Source: Prado023 sp964638055 (GTDB lineage Bacteria > Actinomycetota > Actinomycetes > S36-B12 > CAIYMF01). From it: a stretch of DNA of 18,384 bases. Positions 5,894-13,777 of this stretch are shown here, one piece after another. A model generated the notes under the pieces. The model did no database searches. It saw nothing but the letters and a program-made list of their open reading frames with translations, and was not told the DNA's origin. Where the stretch lies: positions 1 to 18,384 of the forward strand of contig CAZWXF010000057.1 of NCBI GenBank assembly GCA_964638055.1, in the 5' to 3' direction. The stretch's first letter is position 1. Each line of letters starts with the position of its first letter. The translations under genes and the position numbers were made by a program.

Positions 5894-6829
5894 GTGGACC
5901 TCGTCGATCGCGTCAGCTCCGGTCAGGGGGACTTTGTTCTCTTCGCGATCACGCCTCCCAGGCAGTCGACGCCCGCCGAGCGGCTTTCGCAGATTGCTCA
6001 GGCGACCATCGACCGACTGACCCACCTCGACCTCGACGGCCTTGTCCTCTACGACATCGATGACGAGAGCTCCCGCAACCCGGTCGAGCGCCCGTTCCCC
6101 TTCAGCCCGACTGTCGACCCTTCCGAGTATCGAGCTCACCACCTTCAGCCCTGGCCGACGCCGGTGATCGTCTACCGCGCGGTCAGCAAGCACCAGCGCG
6201 AGGATCTGCGAACCTGGATCTCCCAGCAGGACCCTCTGCACACCTTGACCGTGATGGTCGGCGCTGCCTCTCGCGGTGCGGCTCCTGCGGTCTCGCTCGC
6301 TGGCGCCCAGGCGATGTGCGACGACCTCAACCCGGACCTGCTGCTCGGCGGAGTCGCGATTCCGGAGCGGCACAGCCGCCGCGAGAACGAGCACCTGCGC
6401 CTGATCGCCAAGCAGCAGGCGGGCTGCCGGTTCTTCGTGACTCAGGTCGTCTACGATCTCAACGCTGCCAAGAACCTCGTGTCCGACTACCGCTATGAGG
6501 GTGAGTCGCGCGGGCTGAACCCGGTGCCGATCGTGTTCACGTTCTCGGTCTGCGGCTCGAAGAAGACTCTCGAGTTCCTGCGCTGGCTCGGCGTCGACGT
6601 CCCGAGGTGGATCGAGAACGACCTGCGGCATGCGACCAACCCGTTGGCGGCCTCGTTGGAGCATGCCGCCGCGACAGCAGTCGAGCTCATCGACTACTGC
6701 CGGCGGCTGGGTGTGCCGTTCGGCCTCAACGTGGAGAGCGTCTCGATCCGGCGCGAAGAGATCGAAGCGTCCGTCGAGCTGGCGGCTCAACTCGGGCGTG
6801 TCCTCAAAGGTGCTTCAGCCAGATCGTGA
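5894..6829 (+). CDS. Methylenetetrahydrofolate reductase-family protein, divergent
   Basis: 311 residues, the usual size for the actinobacterial branch of this TIM-barrel family, which reduces 5,10-methylene- to 5-methyltetrahydrofolate for methionine synthesis. Family-like segments are 'FAITPPRQSTP' at 17-27 (the first barrel strand, canonical FEFFPP), 'LDGLVLYDIDDE' at 47-58, 'MVGAASRG' near 121-128, 'LLLGGVAIPERH' near 149-160, 'GCRFFVTQVVYDL' near 175-187 (canonical G-A-x-F-x-I-T-Q), and 'VPIVFTFSVCG' near 210-220. The catalytic glutamate of FEFFPP is replaced by Ala18, and the usual R-G-D-x-P loop is not evident. This resembles the unusual mycobacterial enzymes reported to work without FAD, though I cannot confirm orthology. 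The GTG start is backed by the -10 box. Confidence 0.78.
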   Translation: MDLVDRVSSGQGDFVLFAITPPRQSTPAERLSQIAQATIDRLTHLDLDGLVLYDIDDESSRNPVERPFPFSPTVDPSEYRAHHLQPWPTPVIVYRAVSKHQREDLRTWISQQDPLHTLTVMVGAASRGAAPAVSLAGAQAMCDDLNPDLLLGGVAIPERHSRRENEHLRLIAKQQAGCRFFVTQVVYDLNAAKNLVSDYRYEGESRGLNPVPIVFTFSVCGSKKTLEFLRWLGVDVPRWIENDLRHATNPLAASLEHAAATAVELIDYCRRLGVPFGLNVESVSIRREEIEASVELAAQLGRVLKGASARS

Positions 6830-7040
6830 TGGCTCGTAGTACAGCGGGGCCGCGGGAGACGATGGCGAGCTTGTTCGTAGCAGGTGGCCAGACCCTTGCT
6901 GGACGGTGTTGAAGGGAGCGCTGCTCGACCTCCCAGCGAGCTGGGCGCCGAAGTCGAACGGCGAAGGGAATGGCCAGCTCACGCAAACGTCGTCCGCGAG
7001 AGCGTGTGAACCCTGTGCCCCGCGCCGACCTGCGCAACGT

Positions 7041-7130
7041 GGGCTCATCCCCGCCTACGCGGGGAGCACCCGCCGTCCACGTGGGTGATCCGCGCATAGA
7101 CCGGCTCATCCCCGCCTATGCGGGGGGCAC
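7041..7130 (-). CRISPR. Minimal type I-E CRISPR: two repeats, one spacer
   Basis: Two 29-nt repeats at 7041-7069 and 7102-7130 flank a 32-nt spacer at 7070-7101, giving the 61-nt period typical of type I-E. Each repeat has the CCCCGC...GCGGGG hairpin and, on the minus strand, begins GTGC and ends GATGAGCC. They differ at four positions: in the first and last bases read on the plus strand side (CGGC/GGGC), in the loop (CTATG/CTACG), and in the tail (GGGGGGC/GGGGAGC). Repeat orientation matches cas3 transcription. No third repeat is found one period further on either side, and no leader is visible. The right-hand repeat abuts the cas3 fragment with no intervening base. Confidence 0.88.
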
Positions 7131-7781
7131 TATCCAGTCGCTGACGATGACCAGGGCCGAGATCAGAACCTGTGTCCCCTGGGACACGAGCGCCGGTCGG
7201 CCCGCGCCCAGCGCAGCAGAGAGCTGGTCGAGGTACCTGGTGGACAGCTCCGCCTGAGCCTCCCGCCACGGGGTGCCACCCATTGCCGAGGTCAGCCGGC
7301 GCGCCGTGTCGATGGAACCAGACTCGGGCGGCTTCCCGTGATGCCCGCCTACCACGACGGCCAGCGCGTCGACAGTTGCGCGGGGCAGACCGGCGGTCCC
7401 CAGCATGTCGGCCACGATCACGTGACCCGCCAGCCCGTGGGGAAGCATCTGCCGATCGACGACCGCGTCCGCCAGGCGCGGAAGGGGCAGGCCCGAGGAC
7501 CGGACCCGGTCGGCGAGAGTCGCGTCCTTCACCTGGAAGGCGGGCGTCGCCTTTCCCACGTCATGCAGGCCGGCCAAGGCCACGACGAGGGCGCGGGCGC
7601 TGGTCGGATCGGGGATGTCCCGGGTGATCCGTCGCTTGACCTGCTCCGGCACCCACTCGTCCCACAGCCGGCCCGCGACGTCCGCGGTGTCCTGCAGGTG
7701 CGCCCAGAGGGGAAGCCATGCGATGAGGTCGCCGGGGGGCACACGCAGGCTCTTGGCCCACAAGACCTCCCCCGGATCCAT
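7116..7781 (-). pseudogene. cas3: cas3 truncated to its HD nuclease domain
   Basis: 221 codons; full-length type I-E Cas3 is roughly 900 residues. What remains is the N-terminal HD domain: 'LWAHLQDTADVA' with His28, 'LAGLHDVGKATPAFQ' with His73-Asp74, 'LPHGLAGH' with His115 and His120, 'VGGHHGKPPE' with His147-His148, and 'IVSDWI' with Asp215. All metal-site positions of the HD family are therefore present. After Ile217 the sequence enters a CRISPR repeat, which supplies three foreign residues (VPP), one Ala and the TAG stop at 7116-7118. The helicase domains, cse1-cse2-cas7-cas5-cas6, cas1 and cas2 are absent from the window. The system cannot interfere by itself; whether the HD piece is still made is unknown. 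The start is ATG 7781, with GGGGG upstream. Confidence 0.85.
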
Positions 7782-7869
7782 CTGGGCCCCCGTTCGGACG
7801 CGACGTCTGCCAACGCGCTGTCACGATAGGCAGGCCGGTACTTGATCGCCCGGCGGAGCCCGGGGCACG

Positions 7870-7883
7870 CCGGAGCGATCCGG
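7870..7883 (-). terminator. Small hairpin after rel
   Basis: CCGGA / TCCGG with a GCGA (GNRA) loop, 23 nt beyond the rel stop codon. It has no T-tract, so this is only a weak terminator candidate. Confidence 0.25.
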
Positions 7884-7906
7884 AGCCCTCCGTGCGGTTC
7901 GCCCGA

Positions 7907-10177
7907 TCAGACCCGGTATGCGTCGAACACACCCTCGACGCTCCGCACGGCCTTGAGCACCGAGCCCAGGTGCTTGGGATCCCCCATCTCGAACGTGAAC
8001 CGCGAGATCGCGATGCGCTCCTTCGTCGTCGACACCGACGCCGAGAGGATGTTCACGTGCTGGTCGGAGAGGGCCCGCGTGACGTCGGCCAGCAGGCGGG
8101 AGCGGTCCAGGGCTTCGACCTGGATGTTCACGAGGAACACCGACGAGGCTCCGGGCGACCAGGCCACGGGGACGAACCGCTCGCCCTGCCCGGAGAGCGC
8201 GTTGACGTTGCGACAGTCGGCGCGGTGGACCGACACCCCATGCCCGCGGGTGACGAACCCGGTGATGGCGTCGCCGGGAACCGGTGTGCAGCACTTGGCC
8301 AGCTTCACCCAGACGTCGCCGAGCGACTGGCCCACGACGGTGACGCCGGGGTCGGTGTCGGTGCGGGGCCGCAAGCGCGGGATGGCCTCCGGGGTGACAC
8401 CCTCGGCGGCGTCGTCGGACGCGGCCGCCGCACCCCCGGCGGTCGCCACCAGGCGGTGGATCACCGTCTGCGGGCTGATGCGGCCCTCCCCGATCGCCGC
8501 GTACAGCGCGGTCACGTCGGGCTGGCGCAGGTCCGCGGCGACCGAGGCCAGCGCCGCGGTCGAGAGCAGCCGATGGACCGCCACTCCCTCTTTGCGCATC
8601 GCCTTGAGCAGCTGGTCCTTGCCCTTCTCGACCGCCTCCTCGCGGCGCTCCTTCGAGAACCAGGCCTTGATCTTGCTCTTTGCGCGTGGGCTGCGCACGA
8701 AGGTCAGCCAGTCACGACTGGGGCCAGCGCCCTCGGCACGCGAGGTGAAGACCTCCACCACGTCGCCGTTCTTCAGCGAGCTGTCCAAGGGGACGAGCCG
8801 GCCGTTGACCCGGGCCCCGACGCAGCGGTGGCCGAGCTCGGTGTGCACGGCGTAGGCGAAGTCGACGGGGGTCGATCCGCTCGGCAGCGCGATCACGTCC
8901 CCGCGCGGGGTGAAGACGAAGACCTCGGAGGCACCCAGGTCGTAGCGCAGCGACTCCAGGAACTCCCCCGGGTCCTCGGTCTCGCGCTGCCACTCGACCA
9001 GCTGGCGCAGCCAGCCCAGGTCGTCGGGGCCGAGCTTGCCGCCCACCTCGTTCTGCTTGTAGCGCCAGTGCGCGGCGATGCCGTACTCGGCCGCGCGATG
9101 CATCTCGTGGGTGCGGATCTGCACCTCGACCGTCTTGCCCTCGGGCCCGATGATCGTCGTGTGCAGTGACTGGTACATGTTGAACTTCGGCATCGCGATG
9201 TAGTCCTTGAACCGCCCGGGCAGCGGGTTCCAGGAGGCGTGCAGGGTGCCCAGGACGGCGTAGCAGTCGCGGACGGTCTCGACGAGGATCCGCACCCCGA
9301 CCAGGTCGTAGATGTCGGAGAAGTCGTGCCCCCGCACGATCATCTTCTGGTACACGGAGTAGTGGTGCTTGGGTCGGCCGGTCACCGTGGCCCTGATCCG
9401 CGCAGCCCGCAGCTTGCTGTCGACCTCGCCCAGGACTCGCTCCAGGTACTGCTCGCGCGCGGGGGCCCGCTGGCTCACCAGGCGCACGATCTCCTCGTAC
9501 ATCTTCGGGTGCAACGTGGCGAAGGACAGGTCCTCCAGCTCCCACTTGACCGTGTTCATGCCGAGCCGGTGGGCCAGCGGCGCGTAGATCTCCAGCGTCT
9601 CGCGAGCCTTCTTCTCCTGCTTGTCCTGCGGCAGCCATTGCAGGGTCCGCATGTTGTGCAGGCGGTCGGCGAGCTTGATGACCAGCACGCGGATGTCGCG
9701 CGCCATGGCCACGACCATCTTGCGCACGGTCTCCGCGGCGCTGGCCTCGCCGTAGACGACCTTGTCGAGCTTCGTGACGCCGTCCACGAGCTCGGCGATC
9801 TCGTCGCCGAACTCGGCGCGCAGGTCCTTGAGCTCGTAGCCGGTGTCCTCGACGGTGTCGTGCAGGAGGGCGGCAGCTAGCGTCGGCCCGGTCATGCCCA
9901 GGTCGGCCAGGATCTGGGCGACAGCGAGGGGATGGCTGATGTAGGGCTCGCCGGAGCGGCGCAGCTGACCGCGGTGCAGATCCGATGCGCTCTGGTACGC
10001 CTGCCACACGAGCTTGGTGTCGCTGCGGGGGTGGTACTGCTTCAGCGTTCGAAGGACGGGCTCGAGCTCCGCGGGCGGTTGAGCCCCGCGATTGGCGATG
10101 CGTGAGAGCCTCGACCGTAGGCCGGTGCTGGTATCCAGCGCGGACTCTACGGCTGATGTCATCTCAGCATCGGCCAC
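7907..10177 (-). CDS. rel: Bifunctional (p)ppGpp synthetase/hydrolase Rel
   Basis: About 756 residues, full length for Rel/RelA/SpoT proteins, which make and degrade the stringent-response alarmone from ATP plus GTP/GDP. Residue numbers count from GTG 10183. The HD hydrolase has 'ISHPLAVAQIL' at 82-92, 'LLHDTVEDT' at 106-114 and 'KLADRLHNMRTL' at 170-181. The synthetase has 'GRPKHHYSVYQKM' at 269-281, 'DLVGVRILV' at 293-301 and 'FNMYQSLHTT' at 334-343. 'RFKD' at 324-327 is the RxKD form of bifunctional enzymes rather than ExDD of RelA synthetases. A TGS domain spans about 425-485 (GDVIALPSGSTPVDFAYAVH), and a C-terminal ACT domain about 685-758. The start is set at GTG 10177 because GGGAGG ends 5 nt before it; the GTG at 10183 overlaps that site. 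The apt gene usual upstream is missing. Confidence 0.97.
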   Translation of the reverse strand: MADAEMTSAVESALDTSTGLRSRLSRIANRGAQPPAELEPVLRTLKQYHPRSDTKLVWQAYQSASDLHRGQLRRSGEPYISHPLAVAQILADLGMTGPTLAAALLHDTVEDTGYELKDLRAEFGDEIAELVDGVTKLDKVVYGEASAAETVRKMVVAMARDIRVLVIKLADRLHNMRTLQWLPQDKQEKKARETLEIYAPLAHRLGMNTVKWELEDLSFATLHPKMYEEIVRLVSQRAPAREQYLERVLGEVDSKLRAARIRATVTGRPKHHYSVYQKMIVRGHDFSDIYDLVGVRILVETVRDCYAVLGTLHASWNPLPGRFKDYIAMPKFNMYQSLHTTIIGPEGKTVEVQIRTHEMHRAAEYGIAAHWRYKQNEVGGKLGPDDLGWLRQLVEWQRETEDPGEFLESLRYDLGASEVFVFTPRGDVIALPSGSTPVDFAYAVHTELGHRCVGARVNGRLVPLDSSLKNGDVVEVFTSRAEGAGPSRDWLTFVRSPRAKSKIKAWFSKERREEAVEKGKDQLLKAMRKEGVAVHRLLSTAALASVAADLRQPDVTALYAAIGEGRISPQTVIHRLVATAGGAAAASDDAAEGVTPEAIPRLRPRTDTDPGVTVVGQSLGDVWVKLAKCCTPVPGDAITGFVTRGHGVSVHRADCRNVNALSGQGERFVPVAWSPGASSVFLVNIQVEALDRSRLLADVTRALSDQHVNILSASVSTTKERIAISRFTFEMGDPKHLGSVLKAVRSVEGVFDAYRV

Positions 10178-10215
10178 GAGCACCTCCCGGATGTACGGCT
10201 GTGAGTGTACGCCGG

Positions 10216-10520
10216 GCTTGGTCTCGACGGGCTCGACCAGCGTCCGGCGGGCTCGACCGGCGTCCGGCGGGCTGACCCGCGCGGNNNNNNNNNNNNNNNN
10301 NNNNNNNNNNNNNNNNNNNNNNNNNNNNNNNNNNNNNNNNNNNNNNNNNNNNNNNNNNNNNNNNNNNNNNNNNNNNNNNNNNNNGGCTCGACCAGCGTCC
10401 GGCGGGCTCGACCGGCGTCCGGCGGGCTGACCCGCGCGGGACGGCTTGGTCTCGACAGGCTCGACCAGCGTCCGGCGGGCTCGACCAGCGCTTGGCGGGC
10501 TCGACCAGCGCGGCTCAGGA
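10216..10520. repeat. TCGA repeat cluster between secF and rel, interrupted by a gap
   Basis: Tandem short units built on GGTCTCGACRGGCTCGACC followed by AGCG/GGCG and a TCCGGCGGGCTCGACC block. The 55 nt before the gap (10230-10284) are repeated exactly just after it (10385-10439), so the gap lies inside a tandem array. A further copy begins at about 10444, followed by two shorter TCGACCAGCG units ending beside the secF stop. This cluster occupies the place where apt usually lies and may act as a terminator for secDF. Confidence 0.9.
10285..10384. other. Assembly gap (100 N) inside a tandem repeat
   Basis: Placeholder gap flanked on both sides by the same 55-nt sequence. Confidence 0.98.
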
Positions 10521-10525
10521 CCGCG

Positions 10526-11746
10526 TCAGCGCTTGGACCGGGTGTTGCGCTTGGGCTGGTTGCGTTGCCCGCCCTTCGGTCTGTTGGTGGAGGTGGCCGC
10601 CGCTCGACGGGCACGCGCCCGGGCCATGGAGTCGGAATCCGGCTCGCCCTCAGCAGCCGACGTCTCCACCTCGGCCTCCTCCGCCAGGTCCGTGATCGGG
10701 TCGAGCACCGCGACCCCGGAGCGCTTCTTGCCCTTGCCCGCCACGGCGACTCCGGCGACCGCCGCCGGCGCGGCACCCTTGCTGGCGGCGCCCCGGGCCT
10801 TCACCCGGCCAGCCAGAGCCTGCATCTGCGGGTCCTTCTCCATCATCTGCGCCAACAGGGGGGTGGCGATGAACACCGAGGAGTAGGCGCCCGCAGCCAT
10901 GCCCACGAACAGGGCCAGCGAGAGGTCCTTGAGCGTGCCGGCACCGAGGATCCCAGCTCCCACGAACAGGATGGCCCCGACCGGGAGCAGAGCCACGATC
11001 GTGGTGTTGATGCTGCGGACCAGGGTCTGGTTGACGGCGAGGTTCGCCGCCTGCGAGTACGTCTGCCGGCTCTGGGCCGTGATGTCCCGGGTGTTCTCCT
11101 TGACCTTGTCGAAGACGACGACCGTGTCGTAGAGGGAATAGCCCAAGATCGTCAGCACGCCGATCACCGTGCTGGGAGTCACCTCGAACTGCAGCACCGA
11201 GTAGATCCCGACCGTGATCACGATGTCGTGGATCAGGGCGACCAGTGCCGAGATCGCCATCCGCCAGTTGAAGTAGACCGCCAGGAAGATCGCAAGCAGC
11301 GCCAGGAACACCCCCAGTGCCGTCAACGCCTTCTTGGTGATCTCCCCACCCCACGTCGGTCCGACGATCTGGACCGACACCTCCTCGGGGGTGACGCTGC
11401 ACGCGGTGGCCAGCGCCTCACGGATCTCGAGGCTCTTGGCGTTGTCAACTGCCTCGGTCGTGATGCGGATCGAGGAGTTGCCCAGCATCGTGGCCGTGCT
11501 GACGCTCTCGCCGGTGGATTCCACCGCCGCCGACGCCTGCTCGATTGTGCAGCTCTGAGCGGGCACCTGGAACTCTGCGCCGCCATTGAACTCGATGCCC
11601 AGGTTCAGGCCGCGGAACAAGATCGAGGCGAGCGAGACAACCACGAAGATGCCGGCGATCGCGTACCAGCGGCGGCGCCGCCCGACGATGTCGTAGGAGA
11701 TCTCGCCGGCGTAGAGCTTGTGCCCGATGGTTCCCAGTCGCGACAT
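10526..11746 (-). CDS. secF: Protein translocase subunit SecF
   Basis: 406 residues with six membrane segments. With SecD it forms the RND-type accessory complex that uses the proton gradient to pull proteins through SecYEG. Visible features are TM1 at about 28-45, the conserved 'LNLGIEFNGGAEFQV' at 47-61, a periplasmic P4 domain at 60-130, TM2-TM3 at 141-183, the SecF signature 'LGYSLYDTVVVFDKVKENTR' at 201-220, 'NQTLVRSINTTI' at 239-250, and two closing TM segments to about 300. The C-terminal ~100 residues are Ala-rich, then highly basic (KGGQRNQPKRNTRSKR at the end), a cytoplasmic tail common in actinobacterial SecF. ATG 11746 starts 2 nt after the secD stop, so the two are one operon. 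Confidence 0.97.
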   Translation of the reverse strand: MSRLGTIGHKLYAGEISYDIVGRRRRWYAIAGIFVVVSLASILFRGLNLGIEFNGGAEFQVPAQSCTIEQASAAVESTGESVSTATMLGNSSIRITTEAVDNAKSLEIREALATACSVTPEEVSVQIVGPTWGGEITKKALTALGVFLALLAIFLAVYFNWRMAISALVALIHDIVITVGIYSVLQFEVTPSTVIGVLTILGYSLYDTVVVFDKVKENTRDITAQSRQTYSQAANLAVNQTLVRSINTTIVALLPVGAILFVGAGILGAGTLKDLSLALFVGMAAGAYSSVFIATPLLAQMMEKDPQMQALAGRVKARGAASKGAAPAAVAGVAVAGKGKKRSGVAVLDPITDLAEEAEVETSAAEGEPDSDSMARARARRAAATSTNRPKGGQRNQPKRNTRSKR

Positions 11747-11748
11747 GG

Positions 11749-13491
11749 CTACCTCCTGCCCGCCGGGGCGGGGACCTTCGACGGGGCCGATGGGGCGGTG
11801 ATGCCGAGCCGATCCGGGTCCACGCCGGAGAGCGGGTGCCCGGATTGGAAGAACCTCGTCGTGGCCAGCACCGACACGAGCGGTCGGGTGAACAGGAACG
11901 CCACGATGACGTCCACGATCGTGGTCAGGCCGAGTGCGAACGCGAAGCCGCGGACGCTGCCGATGCTCAGCATGTAGAGCACCACTGCACCGAGGAGGGA
12001 CACGAAGTCAGCCGCGAGCAGCGTGCGCCGGGCGCGCAACCAGCCGGTCTCGGCGGCGACTCGCAGCGTCCTGCCCTCTCTGATCTCGTCGCGTATCCGC
12101 TCGAAGTACACGATGAACGAGTCCGCAGTGATGCCGATGGCCACGATCGCCCCGGCGACGCCAGCCAGTGTGAGCGTGAATCCGAGGGTGCGACCCAGGA
12201 CGACGAAGAGGCAGTACGTGACGATCGCGGCGAGCACGAGGCTGAACACGGCGACGAGGCCCAGGGCCCGGTAGTAGAGCAACAGGTAGAGCCCCACGAG
12301 GATCAGGCCGAGGGCGCCAGCGAGGAGGCCAGCCCGCAGGTAGTCGGTGCCGACCGTGGGCGTGACCGAGGTGATCTGGCCGACCTCGAGGGAGACCGGC
12401 AACGAGCCGAACTTCAGCACGTTGGCGAGGTCCTGGGCCTCGGTCGCGGTGAAGTCGCCGGTGATCTGGGCCTGCCCGCCTGTGATCGGCTCGAGGAACG
12501 ATGGCGCCGAGTAGACGATCCCGTCCAGGACGATCGCGAACTGGTTCTGCGGGGGTTGGTTGTCGTACAGGTCGGTGGAGACGGTCGCGAGCGCCCGGGA
12601 GCCCTCGGCGTCGAAGTTCAGCGACACCGACCACTTGTTGGTCTGGGGGTCGAGCTGCGGCTGGGCATTGGTGACCTGCGTGCCCTTGATGAACGCCGGG
12701 TGGAGCAGGTACTTGGCGGCGCCGTCACGATCGCAGGTCGCAAGCCAGAGGTCCTGGTTGTCCGGCTCTCCGCCGCCGTAGTTCTGCGGCAGCGTGCAGT
12801 CCAGGCGCAGGGCACGCTCCTGGAAGTCCGTGTCGTTCGCGCTGGCCTGGACCGGGATCTCCGGCTGGTCCACGGTCGGCGTCGCGCTCGGCGACTCCAC
12901 CTCGCTGGGCGATGCCGTCGCCGGGTCCGTGGCGCTGGGCGACTCCTCGGCCGTCGGCGAAGGCGTGGGGCTGGCGTCCGTGGCCGTGGGCGTCGGCGTG
13001 GGAGTCGGCGACGGGCTCTCGGAGGGCTCATCGCTGGGATCGGCGTTCGGATCGAAGCCCTGAGGGGCCCCGATCGCGTCCACCGCGCGGAATGCCAGTT
13101 GTGCGGTGCGTCCCACGAGATCCACCAGACGGTCCTGCGGAACTGAACCGGGCACGGAGATGATGATGGCGGCGTTCCCCCCGGAGCCCTGGACCGTCAC
13201 CTCCGCCTCGACGACACCCAAGCCGTCCACACGCTGGCGGATGATCGCCACAGCCTGGTCGAGCTGCTGCTGGGTGACGGCACCCTGACCCTCGGCGGAG
13301 TGCGGCAGCAGCGTGACCTGGGTCCCGCCCTGCAGGTCCAGTCCGAGCTGGGGGGTGTGCGTCTGGCCGGGCCAGAACGCCCAGAGGATGAGTCCCACGG
13401 TCAGCAGCGTGGTCACGGCAAGGACCCGCCAGGGGCGGTATCGCGCGACGGAGCTAGCCACGGGCACAAGCCCCGTGGCGACGGGCAGCAC
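11749..13491 (-). CDS. secD: Protein translocase subunit SecD
   Basis: 580 residues. The order is TM1 at about 22-40; 'LGLDLQGGTQVTL', the SecD signature, at 49-61; the P1 head domain; the conserved 'FGSLPVSLEV' at 361-370; then five TM segments with 'VAGAIVAIGITADSFIVYFE' at 445-464, where Asp457 is the proton-path residue (actinobacterial A-D-S-F form). Residues about 151-210 are a Pro/Ser/Thr low-complexity insert (SPTPTPTPTATDASPTPSPT inside it) placed in the extracytoplasmic domain. GTG 13491 has GAAGGGG ending 10 nt upstream. A nearer ATG at 13495 is in another frame and soon stops. The yajC gene that usually precedes secD is not visible. Confidence 0.96.
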   Translation of the reverse strand: MLPVATGLVPVASSVARYRPWRVLAVTTLLTVGLILWAFWPGQTHTPQLGLDLQGGTQVTLLPHSAEGQGAVTQQQLDQAVAIIRQRVDGLGVVEAEVTVQGSGGNAAIIISVPGSVPQDRLVDLVGRTAQLAFRAVDAIGAPQGFDPNADPSDEPSESPSPTPTPTPTATDASPTPSPTAEESPSATDPATASPSEVESPSATPTVDQPEIPVQASANDTDFQERALRLDCTLPQNYGGGEPDNQDLWLATCDRDGAAKYLLHPAFIKGTQVTNAQPQLDPQTNKWSVSLNFDAEGSRALATVSTDLYDNQPPQNQFAIVLDGIVYSAPSFLEPITGGQAQITGDFTATEAQDLANVLKFGSLPVSLEVGQITSVTPTVGTDYLRAGLLAGALGLILVGLYLLLYYRALGLVAVFSLVLAAIVTYCLFVVLGRTLGFTLTLAGVAGAIVAIGITADSFIVYFERIRDEIREGRTLRVAAETGWLRARRTLLAADFVSLLGAVVLYMLSIGSVRGFAFALGLTTIVDVIVAFLFTRPLVSVLATTRFFQSGHPLSGVDPDRLGITAPSAPSKVPAPAGRR

Positions 13492-13524
13492 GCATTTCAG
13501 GCCCCTTCGTGACGATTCCGGCTG

Positions 13525-13530
13525 ATTCTA
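13525..13530 (-). promoter_or_regulatory. -10-like box (TAGAAT) upstream of secD
   Basis: TAGAAT on the minus strand, 33 nt before the secD start, with a ribosome site (GAAGGGG, 13508-13502) between them. This suggests secDF has its own promoter after being separated from ruvB by the repeat array. No -35 is evident. Confidence 0.35.
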
Positions 13531-13777
13531 GCCAAGGGATCCACCCACCCGGGCCGCGCGGCCGACATCGCGGACGAACCGGACACCCTCGGCGCCGCGA
13601 GATTCTCCTCCTCCAGCCTCGGGAATCCTGAGGGTGGAGGGCAGCGCGGGGGTTCACGAACACGCGCGGACTCGGCCCGGACGGCCCGGGCCCCACGGTC
13701 CGAACCCGGACGCGACCGGCGGGACGGCCAGGGTTCGCGACCGCTCCTTCGGCACAGACTGGCAAGGTGCTCCGCGG
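13531..13777. other. Gene-free stretch between secD and the repeat array
   Basis: I searched both strands for a YajC-like short membrane protein (a single hydrophobic segment followed by a basic 'RPQ' motif) and found none. The sequence is GC-rich and unassigned. A short frame near the secD side (MSAARPGWVDPLARISRNRH) has no family resemblance. Confidence 0.5.

Noticed and set aside
6980..7008. Possible third CRISPR repeat one period to the left
   Set aside because: The 29 nt at the expected place lack the CCCCGC/GCGGGG hairpin and show no real similarity.
6830..7040. Possible insertion-sequence remnant between the reductase gene and the CRISPR
   Set aside because: One minus-strand frame looks protein-like (SAPFNTVQQGSGHLL), but I could not tie it to any transposase and found no terminal inverted repeats.
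7892..9169. Long open frame on the plus strand across rel
   Set aside because: It lies antisense to the highly conserved rel gene and is Arg/Gly/His-rich, typical of a shadow frame in high-GC DNA.
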